From: Hemileia vastatrix
Lineage: Eukaryota; Basidiomycota; Pucciniomycetes; Pucciniales; Zaghouaniaceae
Assembly: GCA_030280995.1 (NCBI GenBank)
Contig: JASXTE010000015.1
Span: 22,340,501 to 22,404,500 of the forward strand
Length of the DNA stretch: 64,000 nt
Direction: 5' to 3'
The translations under genes were made by a program, and so were the position numbers. Numbering within the stretch: the stretch's first letter is position 1; each line of letters begins with the position of its first letter. Positions 10,544-20,284 of the stretch are shown here, piece by piece. The notes below the pieces were generated by a model. The model had not been told where the DNA came from, ran no database searches, and worked only from the letters and a program-made list of their open reading frames with translations.

Positions 10544-12179
10544 TGCCCTAATCATATGAATACAGAATAAGCTGTAATAGCTCTTCCTCCTCATCAACTA
10601 CATATATCACATGAATGTGAATTTTTCATCCTCAGGATCATATGCAGGATTTGAGTCATCATTTGGTAAAGGTAACCTTGATAACATATCCACATTTGAG
10701 TGAACAATGGCATCCCTATGAATTATTGCCATGCTCCCTCTGTAATCTTGTACAGCTAGTTGCCATCTGAATATATGTCTGTTAGGTGTCTTCAAATTCA
10801 AGAGAGATTTAATTGCACTTCAGTCAGTGACAAGTTTGAATTTCTGGTCATCCAGATAATAATGTAGCTTCTCTAGAGCTCACACTAATTCAAAACACTC
10901 CAGTTATGTGGCACCATATTTCAATTCACTATTTCTCAAGGTTCTTGAAATATAAAAAATTACTACTTCTGATACTTTATCATTCATCACTTGTCTTTAA
11001 TGGAGAGCAGCACCAAGACCAATAAAACTGGCATCAGTGTATAAAACAAAAGGTTGATTAAAGTCAGGCAAAGCAAGAATTGGTTCTTGCATCAAACAAT
11101 TTTTCATTGTGTCAAGAGCTCTTTGTCTTTCACTGTTCCAGACAAAAGCAAAATCTTTCCTAGCTGATTGGGTAAGGGGTAGTGGTATGACCTGATAATT
11201 TTTAATATACTGTCTATAGTATCCAAACAATCCCAAAAAACTCTGGAGCTATCTAACTGTGGTAGGAGCTTTCACCTGTTGTATTGCTGCCACTTTTTTC
11301 TTGTCAAAAAATATCTGAAAACCTGAGACAACATGACCAAGCACTTTCAAGAAAAGAAAACCAAATTTGCATTTTTTCAAGGCAAGTGTCATATTTATCT
11401 CATCCATCTTATGAAACACTTTACACAGGTGGTTTAGATGGTCCTCAAATGTTTTAGAGAATATGATGATAACATCAATGTAAACCATCAGCCATCCTTC
11501 AATTATTTCTTGATGGAATGTGTTATCAATTTGTTTTTTGAAAAACTGAAGGGACATTTTTGGGGCCAAATGGCATCCTAACATAATTATAAATACCCAT
11601 ATGAGTAGCAATCATCAGAAATATCTGGGAATTCTTCTCAACAGGTACCTGGTGATATCCTTTATTACCATCTAAACAGCTAATATATCTAGCACCTTGT
11701 AAGGTAGCATGTATAGAGCTAATTCTGGTTAAAGGGTAGATGTCATCTACAATGTAAGTTTTTAATGCTCTATAATAACCACATAACCTAGCTTTCTCTC
11801 TCTCATAAAAAATTAGGACAGGTGAGATAACACAATATTTAGGTGTTTCAACTACCTTTATAATAATATTCATTTTTAAAAGGGTAGAGATATTGTCTTC
11901 AATATCTTTTCTCTTTGTGAGAGAATCAGGATAAGGCTTCTTCTTTAAACTAGGTGGTATTTCAGTTAATGGGAAAGATAATGAGAGCTTAATTTCTTCT
12001 TTTACCAATCCTAATTCATGTGACCCATGAGCAAAGGCCATAGGAAAAGACTTTATCAATTGAATGATGGAATTTTTTTCCTCACCAGAAATTTTTTCCC
12101 CAAAAGAAGCAGTGTCAATTTCAGACAGGAGGGCAGGCATTTCTTTTTTAGATATTCCTTTATATTGAACTACAGAATG
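10544..12179 (-). pseudogene. A1 reverse transcriptase and RNase H
   Basis: The RT (11249-12140) reads SPVLIFYEREKARLCGYYRAL, ISCLDGNKGYHQVPVEKN and then MVYIDVIIIFSK. The second Asp of the YIDD active site is replaced by Val (GAT to GTT). RNase H follows, with FVLYTDASFIGLGAALH (10997-11236) and HSNVDMLSRLPLPND (10607-10801). Frameshifts separate the pieces. The 5' end of this block is cut by element B at 12183. Confidence 0.85.
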
Positions 12180-12183
12180 ACAT

Positions 12184-13291
12184 TATGGTAAGGTAAAATC
12201 TTACAGTCGCCTTGCTGTAAGCAGAATCCGGAGGAGATATGTGGATTTAGCTGAAAACCCCGTCCTTCCAATAAAATAACAAAATGGGAATTCTAAATCA
12301 CTAAGCTAACCAATCTACTTGGATCTGATTGATAAAAATAATGAAACTCTAAAATAATTAACGCTTATTGAGATTTAAAGAAAGTGGCTGTTGAGAAAGA
12401 AATACTGATAACAACAATTAAGGTGTACCAGTGAAAGATCTGAAAAGATTGACTTTTATGTTTTTATTATAATTTGAATTTTTATGAGACAGCAATAATC
12501 AAGTCCCAGCGATGAAGACCTTTCTAAAGATACCCTATATGAAGTGTGATTTAAATTGTTGAGTAGTATTTCTAAAATGTTATATATAAAATATAAAGTT
12601 ATAAGGGTATTACAAATTTATTTAATTTGTTGAGTAATAAAAAATGAGACCGTGGTGGTTAATGATTAAGCTGTATGATGTGTCCCCCCTTCTCAATTTC
12701 GAGTTTGAGAAGCGCTTAAGTATTCCTAGTCACGTGCCTAAGTTTTCCCCTCCAGAGCTCTTCCAGAGTCAATCCGGAGTCCGTACGGAGTCCGTACGGA
12801 GTCGAAACGGAGTCCGTCCGAACTTCCGGACTCAATTAGAACCTTAAAACTATAATATAAAATCTAGAAAAATTACAAATAATAGAGCTACTTCCCCTTT
12901 ACATACCAAACTAATTTTCGTAGTCTGCGCAGCTCTAATTACCCCGTGAAAATTCATCAAAGTTAAGTAATTTTTGAAAACGTAAATATTTCTATAAAAC
13001 TTTAAAATTCATTTAAAAATATAAGAAAAATAGTAAAAATTCTGGGAAAATTTCCCAAGGTTCATGAGTGACTTGACTTGATACTTATAAATTTTTCAGA
13101 CCGTAAAAATAAGTTTTTTCCGCAAAATAAATTGTATTTGTGTAGGCATTCGCTCGTGACCAATTTCTTCACATTTTAAACTCCAATAAATTAAATAAAA
13201 CCCTTTTATAAAAAATAATAACGCCAATCTTGCACGCCGTAATAACTCCATTTACATATTTAGGTGCCGTACTAAACTTTAGGATACCACA
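12184..13291 (-). repeat. B 3' LTR
   Basis: The direct repeat with 23028-24157 begins TATGGTAAGGTAAA and ends TACCACA on the plus strand. It includes a GC-richer block of repeated TCCGTACGGA palindromes (about 12773-12833) inside otherwise AT-rich sequence. Confidence 0.93.
12773..12833. repeat. TCCGTACGGA tandem block in B 3' LTR
   Basis: Short tandem units of the GGAGTCCGTAC type contain the 10-bp palindrome TCCGTACGGA. The equivalent block in the other LTR (about 23617-23699) has one extra 22-bp unit. Its position inside the LTR makes a protein-binding or RNA-structure role possible, but this is inference. Confidence 0.75.
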
Positions 13292-13301
13292 TCCTCCCTC
13301 C
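13292..13301 (-). other. B polypurine tract
   Basis: The sense sequence GGAGGGAGGA abuts the LTR start TGTGGTA, which is the standard place for plus-strand priming. Confidence 0.85.
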
Positions 13302-13961
13302 AATTGAGAATGTCCCCATTCTTATAACTTTGCATAAGTGGTTGAGCAATTCCAAAAGAATTATCTTTTCTAATAAAATAATTTGATAAATTTGTTTTAG
13401 CTGGTCTTCTTTTAATTCTTTATAATAAAAACGTTGTTTCTTCTTCTCTGGCTTGAAATAACATAAAATAAAATAATATAAATCTTGTGATGATTCCACT
13501 ACTGAGAGCAAGGTTTGAATCCCTTCAGAATCCCATATACCAGTCTTCCTTCTTGTCACAGCATTGAGAGAGTGGATCTTCCTATGAGCCGAATACTCCT
13601 GATTCCAACCTCATAGGGCCCCCCACTGAGCCGAATTCTATGATTCCAATCTCACCATAAGGTCCTCCAAGCTTCACACCAAAAAAAATGGCCTAACTAT
13701 GAGGCACTAAAAAAAATCATTCCCTTAAATCCAACTACCATCCTAACTTCTGATTCCTTCATCACAATTTTCAAACTTTGCTATACAGCAAACCCATAAA
13801 ATACTTTTTCCAGGCTCCCAATAATAATATTAACTTTAGACCATGTTAAAGCGCCGCAAATTTCACCTAATTAACCATTATGCTTTCCTTAGAATCATCA
13901 CCACCTAAAATTTTAACCTCCTAAAGCTTATCAGCACCCAATTCCAGAAATAATTGAATAA

Positions 13962-14859
13962 CCAGTTTAGAGTCTTAGTGGACAGTGATAAATTAAAAGA
14001 TTGAATTGAGTTATCCAAACAAGATTGACATTCCAATTTAAAGTCTCGGTAGACCAAACATATAATCAATTGCCAGTTTATGGTCTTGGTGGACCAAAGA
14101 TCGTTTAGGTGCATAAATAACTTGATAAATTCCTAAGTAAGGCCTAGGCTTGACCAAAGATTGAATAAATTTGATAATCCAGTTTAATGTCATAGTGGAC
14201 CAAACATTTGATCAACAAGTAATCCAGTATAAGGCCATAGTGGTCCAATGAATGTTGAACTATCCTGCAGATATTAATTTTCCAGTTTAAAGTCATAGTG
14301 GACTAAACAATGAATGAACTACCAGTTTAAAGTCATGGTGGACCAAACATTTAATCAATAAGAAATCCAGTTTAAGGTCATGGTGGACCCAACAGCTTGA
14401 TAAAAGTCCAGTTTAAGGTCTTGGTGGACCTAACATTTGATAACACTCCAGTTTAAGGTCTTGGTGGACCTAACATTTTGATTTATATAAAAAGAAATCC
14501 GTCTCCGAAAATATCCATAAAATCTTGATTATCCTTGAAATTCAGTTTAAAGTCTTGAAGGACTAACAGCTCCAATATAAAATCTTTAATGAAAGTCTTG
14601 AAAATTAGCCAGTTTAAAGTCTTGGAGGACTAACAGCTCCAAAATTCGTATAAAACCTTAAGGAAAGTCTTGAACAGTAGCCAGTTTAAAGTCTTGGAGG
14701 ACTAAAAGATCCAAAATATGTATAAAAAACCTTAAAGAACGTCTTGAACAGTAGCCAGTTTAAAGTCTTGGAGGACTAACAGATCCAAAATACGTGTATA
14801 AAAAAACTTTAAAGAACGTCTTGAACAGTAGCCAGTTTAAAGTCTTGGAGGACTAACAG
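13962..14859. repeat. B hairpin-motif array
   Basis: At least 14 readable copies of a motif are present, of form CCAGTTTAA, 3-5 stem bases, a six-base loop such as TTGGTG or ATAGTG, then the matching stem bases. Copies start at about 13962, 14033, 14073, 14179, 14224, 14282, 14322, 14367, 14408, 14448, 14542, 14609, 14681, 14755 and 14832. Stem pairs vary together: AGTC/GACT, GGTC/GACC and TGGTC/GACCA. The last four copies sit in tandem units of about 72-77 bp. One further copy near 14132 is decayed. Confidence 0.85.
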
Positions 14860-14984
14860 CTGTCTTGAAGTAAAATCCCATAGGTATTGAGTTCCCCTAG
14901 ACCCTGTTTCCTGTCTAAACTAAATGAATAAACTAAAAAGAATGAAGACTGAAAAATAAACTAAGCAATATAATAATAATTTTG

Positions 14985-15150
14985 ATTTAATTAATTATTT
15001 TTTTTATTTTATTTTTATTTTATTTTATTTAATTATTTTATTTTTATTTTTATTTTTACTTATTATTATTTTTTATTTTTTATTTATTATTATTATTTTT
15101 TTTTTAATTTAATTTTTATTTAATTTTAATTTTGTTTTTAATTTAAAATA
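14985..15150. repeat. AT low-complexity tract
   Basis: Runs of TTTTA and TTA type units make up nearly pure A+T sequence within the 3' UTR of B. No function is suggested. Confidence 0.7.
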
Positions 15151-15418
15151 AAAGATTTTAGAAAAGATAGTTTTTGAAATAAAAGTTAAAATTTAATTTT
15201 TAAAGAAAGATAAATGAATGTGAAAAGAAAGATAAAAAAGTAATAATAATAAAAAATTTCAAAATAAAATTTTTTAAAAGATGCCCCCCGGCCATTTGAT
15301 GAGCCGTACCCTCGACATCATACCCACATCCAAGTGCAACTTGATGTGGTTACACAATTTTGAGAAATTGAAAAGAAAAGAAAATAAATGAAAGTTTTTT
15401 AGAAGATAATTTTTATAA

Positions 15419-15483
15419 TGATGATCACTGGGTGGGCTCCCTCCAATTTATAAAAATGATTAGAGACCACCAGTGAGCATCAC
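15419..15483. repeat. Inverted repeat in B 3' UTR
   Basis: ATGATCACTGGGTGG on the left can pair with CCACCAGTGAGCATCA on the right across a 30-base interval. This gives a longer imperfect stem than the array hairpins. Confidence 0.6.
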
Positions 15484-15952
15484 CTTTACAATAATTCATA
15501 ATATATATTAAAGAAAAGAAATCACAATCTAACATAAAAAATCAAAAACAAAATAAAATAAAAAGAATCTTGAATCCGGCGTTGAGAGCGGTGTCTCTTG
15601 ATTCGTTCCAGTTTATAGTCTTAGTGGACTTCCTATAATTAAAAGACAAAGCCAGGATTCAACTAGAAAAAGGGAAAATTTTGGAAACGAACATTATGGG
15701 GTAATTGTGTATAGAGCAGCCAGCCCATCAATTACCCCCACACTTGCCAATATTAAATTAAGAAGGTTCCCCTGTGAACACTTCTTCCAATAAATTTTAA
15801 AAAGTTTTCCAACACTATCTTCACCCATATTTTAAGAATTTTAAGTTTTTGAAAATTTCTAAGAAGGTCTTCTTGAATTTTGTTAAGTTTCATCATAGTT
15901 TTGTCGCCCATATGCAGTGTAATGATAGTAAATTATTTTGATAAAAAGAAGA

Positions 15953-16078
15953 TAGTTTATCCTCATTGCGGAGGAATCCATAAAATTTTGTAGATATCAT
16001 AGTTTATCCTCATTGCGGAGGTAGCCATAAAATTTCATCAATATCATTAAAATTGTAGTTTATCCTCATTTCGGAGTT
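15953..16078. repeat. Three hairpin motifs at the B integrase stop
   Basis: Copies at about 15953, 16000 and 16056 read TAGTTTATCCTC, a loop ATTGCG, then GAGGA or GAGGT. The stem TCCTC/GAGGA is again complementary. The third copy is imperfect and overlaps the integrase stop codon (16077-16079). They belong to the same motif family as the 13962-14859 array. Confidence 0.75.
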
Positions 16079-17633
16079 AGACTTCGGCACTCCTGGTGCC
16101 TCTAGGATAGAACCGTTTCACTTGGTCGGCCGCTACCCTCTTCTTCAATACTACTCCATCCAACTCTTCTAGCACATATGAACCGCCGGAAACTTGCTCC
16201 TTGATTTTATACGGTCCATTCCACCTATCTGCAAACATCTTTCCCCACTGACTTTCCAAACGCCTATTATACACCAGGACCATATCTCCTAAGTTCAAAG
16301 GTCTCCTTAATTGATGTGCCAACCGCTCATCCCAATATCTGACTGATTGATTTTGGATCTTCATCATCCGCGAATATGCCTTTTCTAAATATTCTTCTTT
16401 CTTTTCTAGCTGCATCATTCTTGCACACAATAATTCTTCAGTAGTTTTGACCGTATCCCAGTCAACTCCAAGATATGATTCAGCTTCTAAATCAACCGGT
16501 AAAACTGCTTTCTGTCCAAAAACAAGTTCATAAGGTGAAAATCCGGTTGTCCTTTTGGCAGTGATTCGATCAGCAAATAAAACTAAAGGTAAATAGTGCC
16601 TCCACTTTTCGGCACTTGTCCCACACATTTTAACTAAAGCATCCTTAATAACTTGATGCCCTCTTTCAACTATGCCTTCAGCTTCAGGATAATATGGGGT
16701 TGCTACCCTAACCTTTGATCCAACTTTCAATACGGCCTCTTTAAACTCTGTCCCAAATTCAGGACCTCCATCTACCGTCACCAATTTCATCACTCCATAT
16801 CGATACACCCAATTATTCAAAAAAAATTCTGCCACATTTTTGGCAGTTAAATTAATAAGAGGCGCTGCCTCTACCCAACCAGATAAATCATCTCTGGCCA
16901 CAATTAAATATTTATACCGTCCCTCTTTTATATGAACGGCATCTAAACTAACTCTCCCAAAGAGCGTATATTCACCGGTTGCGTGTCCAGGTTCTTTTGG
17001 CCTTAAATAACTTCGTCTTTGACATTCTTTGCATGACTGAACCCACTGTTTAACAGCCATCTTCATGCCAGGCCACCAAAATTGATCAGAAATTCTTCTA
17101 AACGTTTCTCCAACGCCTCTATGCCCGAGATCTTCATGCAGTGATTTCAAAACTAATTCTTGCCCCTTCTGTTGAGTTATAACTACTTGAGGATTTGGAT
17201 ACCTCCTCCTCATTAAACGTCGACCAGATAGGTAAAACGTAGATGACTTCCTCTTGATAGCCACCCATTCATCGTCTTCACACTCTTCTGGCCTCTCTAA
17301 AGTCAACAAATATTTGACTAACAAAAAATAAAAACCAGTCTGACCCCAGACTTCATCTTGAAAATCAATTAATATAACATCAATAGGGACTTCTCTATCA
17401 CCAATATCACCTGCACATGAATGAGCCAATAATCGTTGACCCCTAAATAAATCTTTAATCGAGCTATGTCGACGTTTTTCTTCTGAACCTTTGGATCCTT
17501 CGAAAACCGTATTTGAAAATACCTCTTTCTCTTTATCCACCCTTTTATTTAAATTCTTTAATTCTCCAACATATACACCATTCCTTAATTTACTACTATC
17601 CCACACTACCAATCCATCTTCCTCTACATACAC
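16077..17633 (-). CDS. B integrase ORF
   Basis: This 518-codon ORF (counted from a GTG; no upstream ATG is in frame) inserts retrotransposon cDNA into the genome. It has an HHCC zinc domain (HEDLGHRG ... CKECQ), then catalytic D231 (VSLDAVH), D288 (VTVDGGPEFG) and E323 (EGIVERGHQ), with 34 residues between the last two. A C-terminal domain follows (LGDMVLVYNRR, WNGPYKIKEQV, VLKKRVAADQVKRFY). The frame is open upstream to about 17716, overlapping the end of the RT ORF one base behind it. It is therefore probably made as part of Pol by a second -1 shift, or a single-base change has split an original fused ORF. The segment 5' of the zinc domain is linker with no recognised motif. Confidence 0.9.
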   Translation of the reverse strand: MYVEEDGLVVWDSSKLRNGVYVGELKNLNKRVDKEKEVFSNTVFEGSKGSEEKRRHSSIKDLFRGQRLLAHSCAGDIGDREVPIDVILIDFQDEVWGQTGFYFLLVKYLLTLERPEECEDDEWVAIKRKSSTFYLSGRRLMRRRYPNPQVVITQQKGQELVLKSLHEDLGHRGVGETFRRISDQFWWPGMKMAVKQWVQSCKECQRRSYLRPKEPGHATGEYTLFGRVSLDAVHIKEGRYKYLIVARDDLSGWVEAAPLINLTAKNVAEFFLNNWVYRYGVMKLVTVDGGPEFGTEFKEAVLKVGSKVRVATPYYPEAEGIVERGHQVIKDALVKMCGTSAEKWRHYLPLVLFADRITAKRTTGFSPYELVFGQKAVLPVDLEAESYLGVDWDTVKTTEELLCARMMQLEKKEEYLEKAYSRMMKIQNQSVRYWDERLAHQLRRPLNLGDMVLVYNRRLESQWGKMFADRWNGPYKIKEQVSGGSYVLEELDGVVLKKRVAADQVKRFYPRGTRSAEV

Positions 17634-17668
17634 TACATCTTCTTCTACCTCCTCTCTGCCAAATTTAT

Positions 17669-20284
17669 CTACACCTTTTCCAACACCTTTATTAACATAA
17701 AAACTTTTTCCAGTTTATCCTCTTGGTGGAGGTCATCATCATCATAATCTAAACACAATAGTCCTGCCAGTTTAACCTCATGGGGGAGGTATGGAAAGTC
17801 TTCAGCTCCTTTAGTGCTGGCTTTGATAATAGGTATATCTTCATCGAACTCTTCTGAGTCTGAATCTTCTTCAGTGGGTGGTCTCCTTGATAAACCATCT
17901 GGCATAGTAAAAGTTTTGCCAGGCTTATGAACTAAATAAAACAAAAAATGTTGAATAAAAGCTACCCATCTCGTCATGGGTGCGTTCGGTAAACTTGGGG
18001 AATTAATCATCTGGATTAACGATTTCGCATCCACTTGCAACTCAAAATGTTGCCCCCACAAAATATGCTGAAGTTTCTTCAGTATTTTCGCCACACCACA
18101 TAATTCCAATTTTGGTTGAGAATATCTTGATTTGACCTCAGTAAATACTACAGATTCATACCTAACTGGCCTGATGTAACCAGCTTTATCCATCTGAGAC
18201 AAAACCGCCCCAGCTGCAACCTGACTTGAATCAACTGCTAAATAAATTCTTCCAGAATCTTTTCCATAATCCAACTTGTGCAGGACTAAATCCTTCCCTA
18301 CAACCTCCTTCAACTTCACAAACGCCTTCTCACACTCTTCATCCCACTCCCAGTCTGCATCCTTTCTCGTTAACCGTCTCAATGGAGCTGCCAATGAAGA
18401 AAAGTCCTTAATAAACATTCTAACATATACACAAACGCCTAAAAACCCTCTAACTTCGGTCGTATTCTTAGGTCTTGGCCAGGACTGAATTTTGTTAACT
18501 TTCTTCTTGGACATAATCCTACCCTCTCTACATACCACATGGCCTAATATTTCTAAGGCTGGCACACAACAAGAAAATTTTGAACCTGAAATAGTTAAGC
18601 CAGCCTCTTCAATTCGAAACAAGATTCTTTCTAAAGTAATTGCAAACTCCCAAATGAATTTGCGTATCCCGGGATTCTCTTCCAACACCTGGTTATCATA
18701 GTCGGTTGTTGGTCCCTTAATTCCTCCATCATCTATAAAGATTCCAGCATATTGTGGAATTTCGTCTTGAAGGATCCAAGCCATCTGAGCTTGATAAACT
18801 GCAACCAAATTTGTTGCTCCTTGAGGTAATCTTGTTAACTGTAAACGTCCAAGTGGTGTATCAAATGTAGTGAGAGGTCTTGAGTCCGGATGTAACTCTC
18901 TCTCATCATATCCACCCATAATATCTCCCAAACCATAACACACTCTCCCTGCAAACGCTTCAACAAACTCCTCAGCACTAGGCGGTATCCCAGCATCCTT
19001 TATTGTAACCCTATTTAATTCCCTAAGATCATGAACAACTCTAAGCTTGCCATTTGGTTTCTTGATACAAAATACCGGACTAGAATAACTTGACGTTGAT
19101 TGCTCATAAAGTCCAGTGCGTATCCATTCTCTGACAACTTCGATATAAGCTTCTTTCAATGCAGCCGGAATAGGAATCGGTTTCTGCTGCCACGGTTCAT
19201 GACATACCACAGGAATCTTGTAAGGCTCCCCATAGGAATGCTTCAACACACCCCTCTCCTCTTCTACAAAAGCAATGGCCTTCTCTCGCTTGACCATCAC
19301 ATCCAACAACAACTTCTTCTCTTCTCCAGACAACCAACCATCAGGTCCAAAATTAACAACACCCAGTCTCTCAAAAGTGATTCTTGACGTCTCAGAAAAT
19401 TCAGGCGGATTCTTTACCAAGGGACTTTCATAAGGATCTCTTGATAACCTTGGTCTTCTCAAAGGTGGATTTAATTCAGCAGGTAGCGGTTCATTAATAG
19501 GTCGAACTTTATTTTCTACCTTCTTATATTTGGCTGCGTCCACATCTAAATTAACTTGAGGTAAAACATTTTCTTTTGTATCGCCATTAAAACTTTCATC
19601 AAATGAATCTTCTTCATTGCCAGAATCAGAATAAGAAAAATTAGAAAAATATTTTATTTCATTTTTAAATTTTACCCTTTTCTCCTTTCCCTCGTCTAAT
19701 TTATAAACAGATTTTCCAACACCTTTGCTTCCCTTATCCAACAGTAAATCACCCGTAAAGAAAGTTGGCAGTTTAACCTCTTGCTGGAGGCCCGGAATTG
19801 AATTTTCACAAAAATTATTTTTTTGTGTTTTAATTATACTGAGATTTTTTATCGGATTTTGATGTGATATTTGCAGTTTACCTCCTTGCTGGAGGTCCAA
19901 AATAGAAGGAGATAATTGCAGTTTAACCTCTTGCTGGAGGCCCGTAATAGAAGGAGATAATTGCAGTTTAACCTCTTGCTGGAGGCCATAAAACATACCC
20001 TTCCAATTTTTATCCAACCTAATTTGGCCCATTTTGCCTTTTTTACCATTTTTAAATTTAATAGAAAAACAGGGTAAATCCAATAAACATATAGTAAAGT
20101 CCATAACGTATTTGCACTCCAAAGTAATATTAACAGAAAATAATTGAGAATCCACTTGAATTATCTCCAAGTGAGCTGACCTATTGCAATCCGGGATCTC
20201 ATCCTGAGGAGAGATTACAACATTAGAGTGATCAGCCCCTGCTACCCCAAAAAATGAGGGCATCCATCCCTTTCCAACAAACAT
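17669..20284 (-). CDS. B reverse transcriptase-RNase H ORF
   Basis: The 871-codon ORF copies element RNA to DNA and removes the RNA strand. Residues 1 to about 330 are a low-similarity linker with four LQQEVKL-type repeats and an acidic segment. RT follows (SSPVFCIKKPNGKLRVVHDLRELN, here noted by position near residues 405-430). Motif A has the Asp in GLGDIMGGYDE, and the active site FIDD is at about 516-519. RNase H has Asp near 685 (LAVDSS), Glu in KLELCG, Asp in QVDAKSL and PDGLSRR near its end. All key residues are present. The ORF overlaps the Gag-PR ORF by 43 bases in the -1 frame, so the ATG at 20284 is probably not the true start. It ends in a spacer with two more hairpin-coded peptides, LPHEVKL and LHQEDKL. 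Confidence 0.92.
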   Translation of the reverse strand: MFVGKGWMPSFFGVAGADHSNVVISPQDEIPDCNRSAHLEIIQVDSQLFSVNITLECKYVMDFTICLLDLPCFSIKFKNGKKGKMGQIRLDKNWKGMFYGLQQEVKLQLSPSITGLQQEVKLQLSPSILDLQQGGKLQISHQNPIKNLSIIKTQKNNFCENSIPGLQQEVKLPTFFTGDLLLDKGSKGVGKSVYKLDEGKEKRVKFKNEIKYFSNFSYSDSGNEEDSFDESFNGDTKENVLPQVNLDVDAAKYKKVENKVRPINEPLPAELNPPLRRPRLSRDPYESPLVKNPPEFSETSRITFERLGVVNFGPDGWLSGEEKKLLLDVMVKREKAIAFVEEERGVLKHSYGEPYKIPVVCHEPWQQKPIPIPAALKEAYIEVVREWIRTGLYEQSTSSYSSPVFCIKKPNGKLRVVHDLRELNRVTIKDAGIPPSAEEFVEAFAGRVCYGLGDIMGGYDERELHPDSRPLTTFDTPLGRLQLTRLPQGATNLVAVYQAQMAWILQDEIPQYAGIFIDDGGIKGPTTDYDNQVLEENPGIRKFIWEFAITLERILFRIEEAGLTISGSKFSCCVPALEILGHVVCREGRIMSKKKVNKIQSWPRPKNTTEVRGFLGVCVYVRMFIKDFSSLAAPLRRLTRKDADWEWDEECEKAFVKLKEVVGKDLVLHKLDYGKDSGRIYLAVDSSQVAAGAVLSQMDKAGYIRPVRYESVVFTEVKSRYSQPKLELCGVAKILKKLQHILWGQHFELQVDAKSLIQMINSPSLPNAPMTRWVAFIQHFLFYLVHKPGKTFTMPDGLSRRPPTEEDSDSEEFDEDIPIIKASTKGAEDFPYLPHEVKLAGLLCLDYDDDDLHQEDKLEKVFMLIKVLEKV
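17672..17716 (-). other. RT/integrase frame overlap in B
   Basis: Between an in-frame TAA near 17717 and the RT stop TAG (17669-17671) the integrase frame is open, one base behind the RT frame. Its translation contains NKGVGKGVDKFGREEVEED, which resembles KGVGKSVYKLDEGKE in the upstream linker. This supports real coding in the overlap. No classic slippery heptamer is in the right phase. Confidence 0.55.
19768..19986. repeat. Coding hairpin repeats in B Pol linker
   Basis: Four copies of the hairpin motif (starting about 19768, 19873, 19918 and 19963) have stem CCTC/GAGG and loop TTGCTG. One has ACCTCC/GGAGGT. On the minus strand they encode GLQQEVKL or DLQQGGKL. Two more coding copies lie at about 17710-17733 and 17767-17790. 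This is the same motif family as the non-coding array. Confidence 0.82.

Larger units (their letters stand above)
13302..16076 (-). other. B long 3' untranslated region
   Basis: About 2.8 kb lies between the integrase stop and the PPT, long for a Ty3/gypsy element. No ORF here is convincing. The region contains the hairpin array at 13962-14859, a pair of similar GAGCCGAAT/GATTCCAA segments near 13585-13675, an AT-rich low-complexity tract near 14985-15150, a larger inverted repeat at 15419-15483, and further hairpin motifs at 15608 and 15953-16078. Confidence 0.75.

Noticed and set aside
17491..17700. Plus-strand ORFs opposite the B genes, including 18226-18701, 19100-19387 and 21355-22803
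   Set aside because: They are shadows of the well-supported minus-strand Gag, RT and integrase ORFs.
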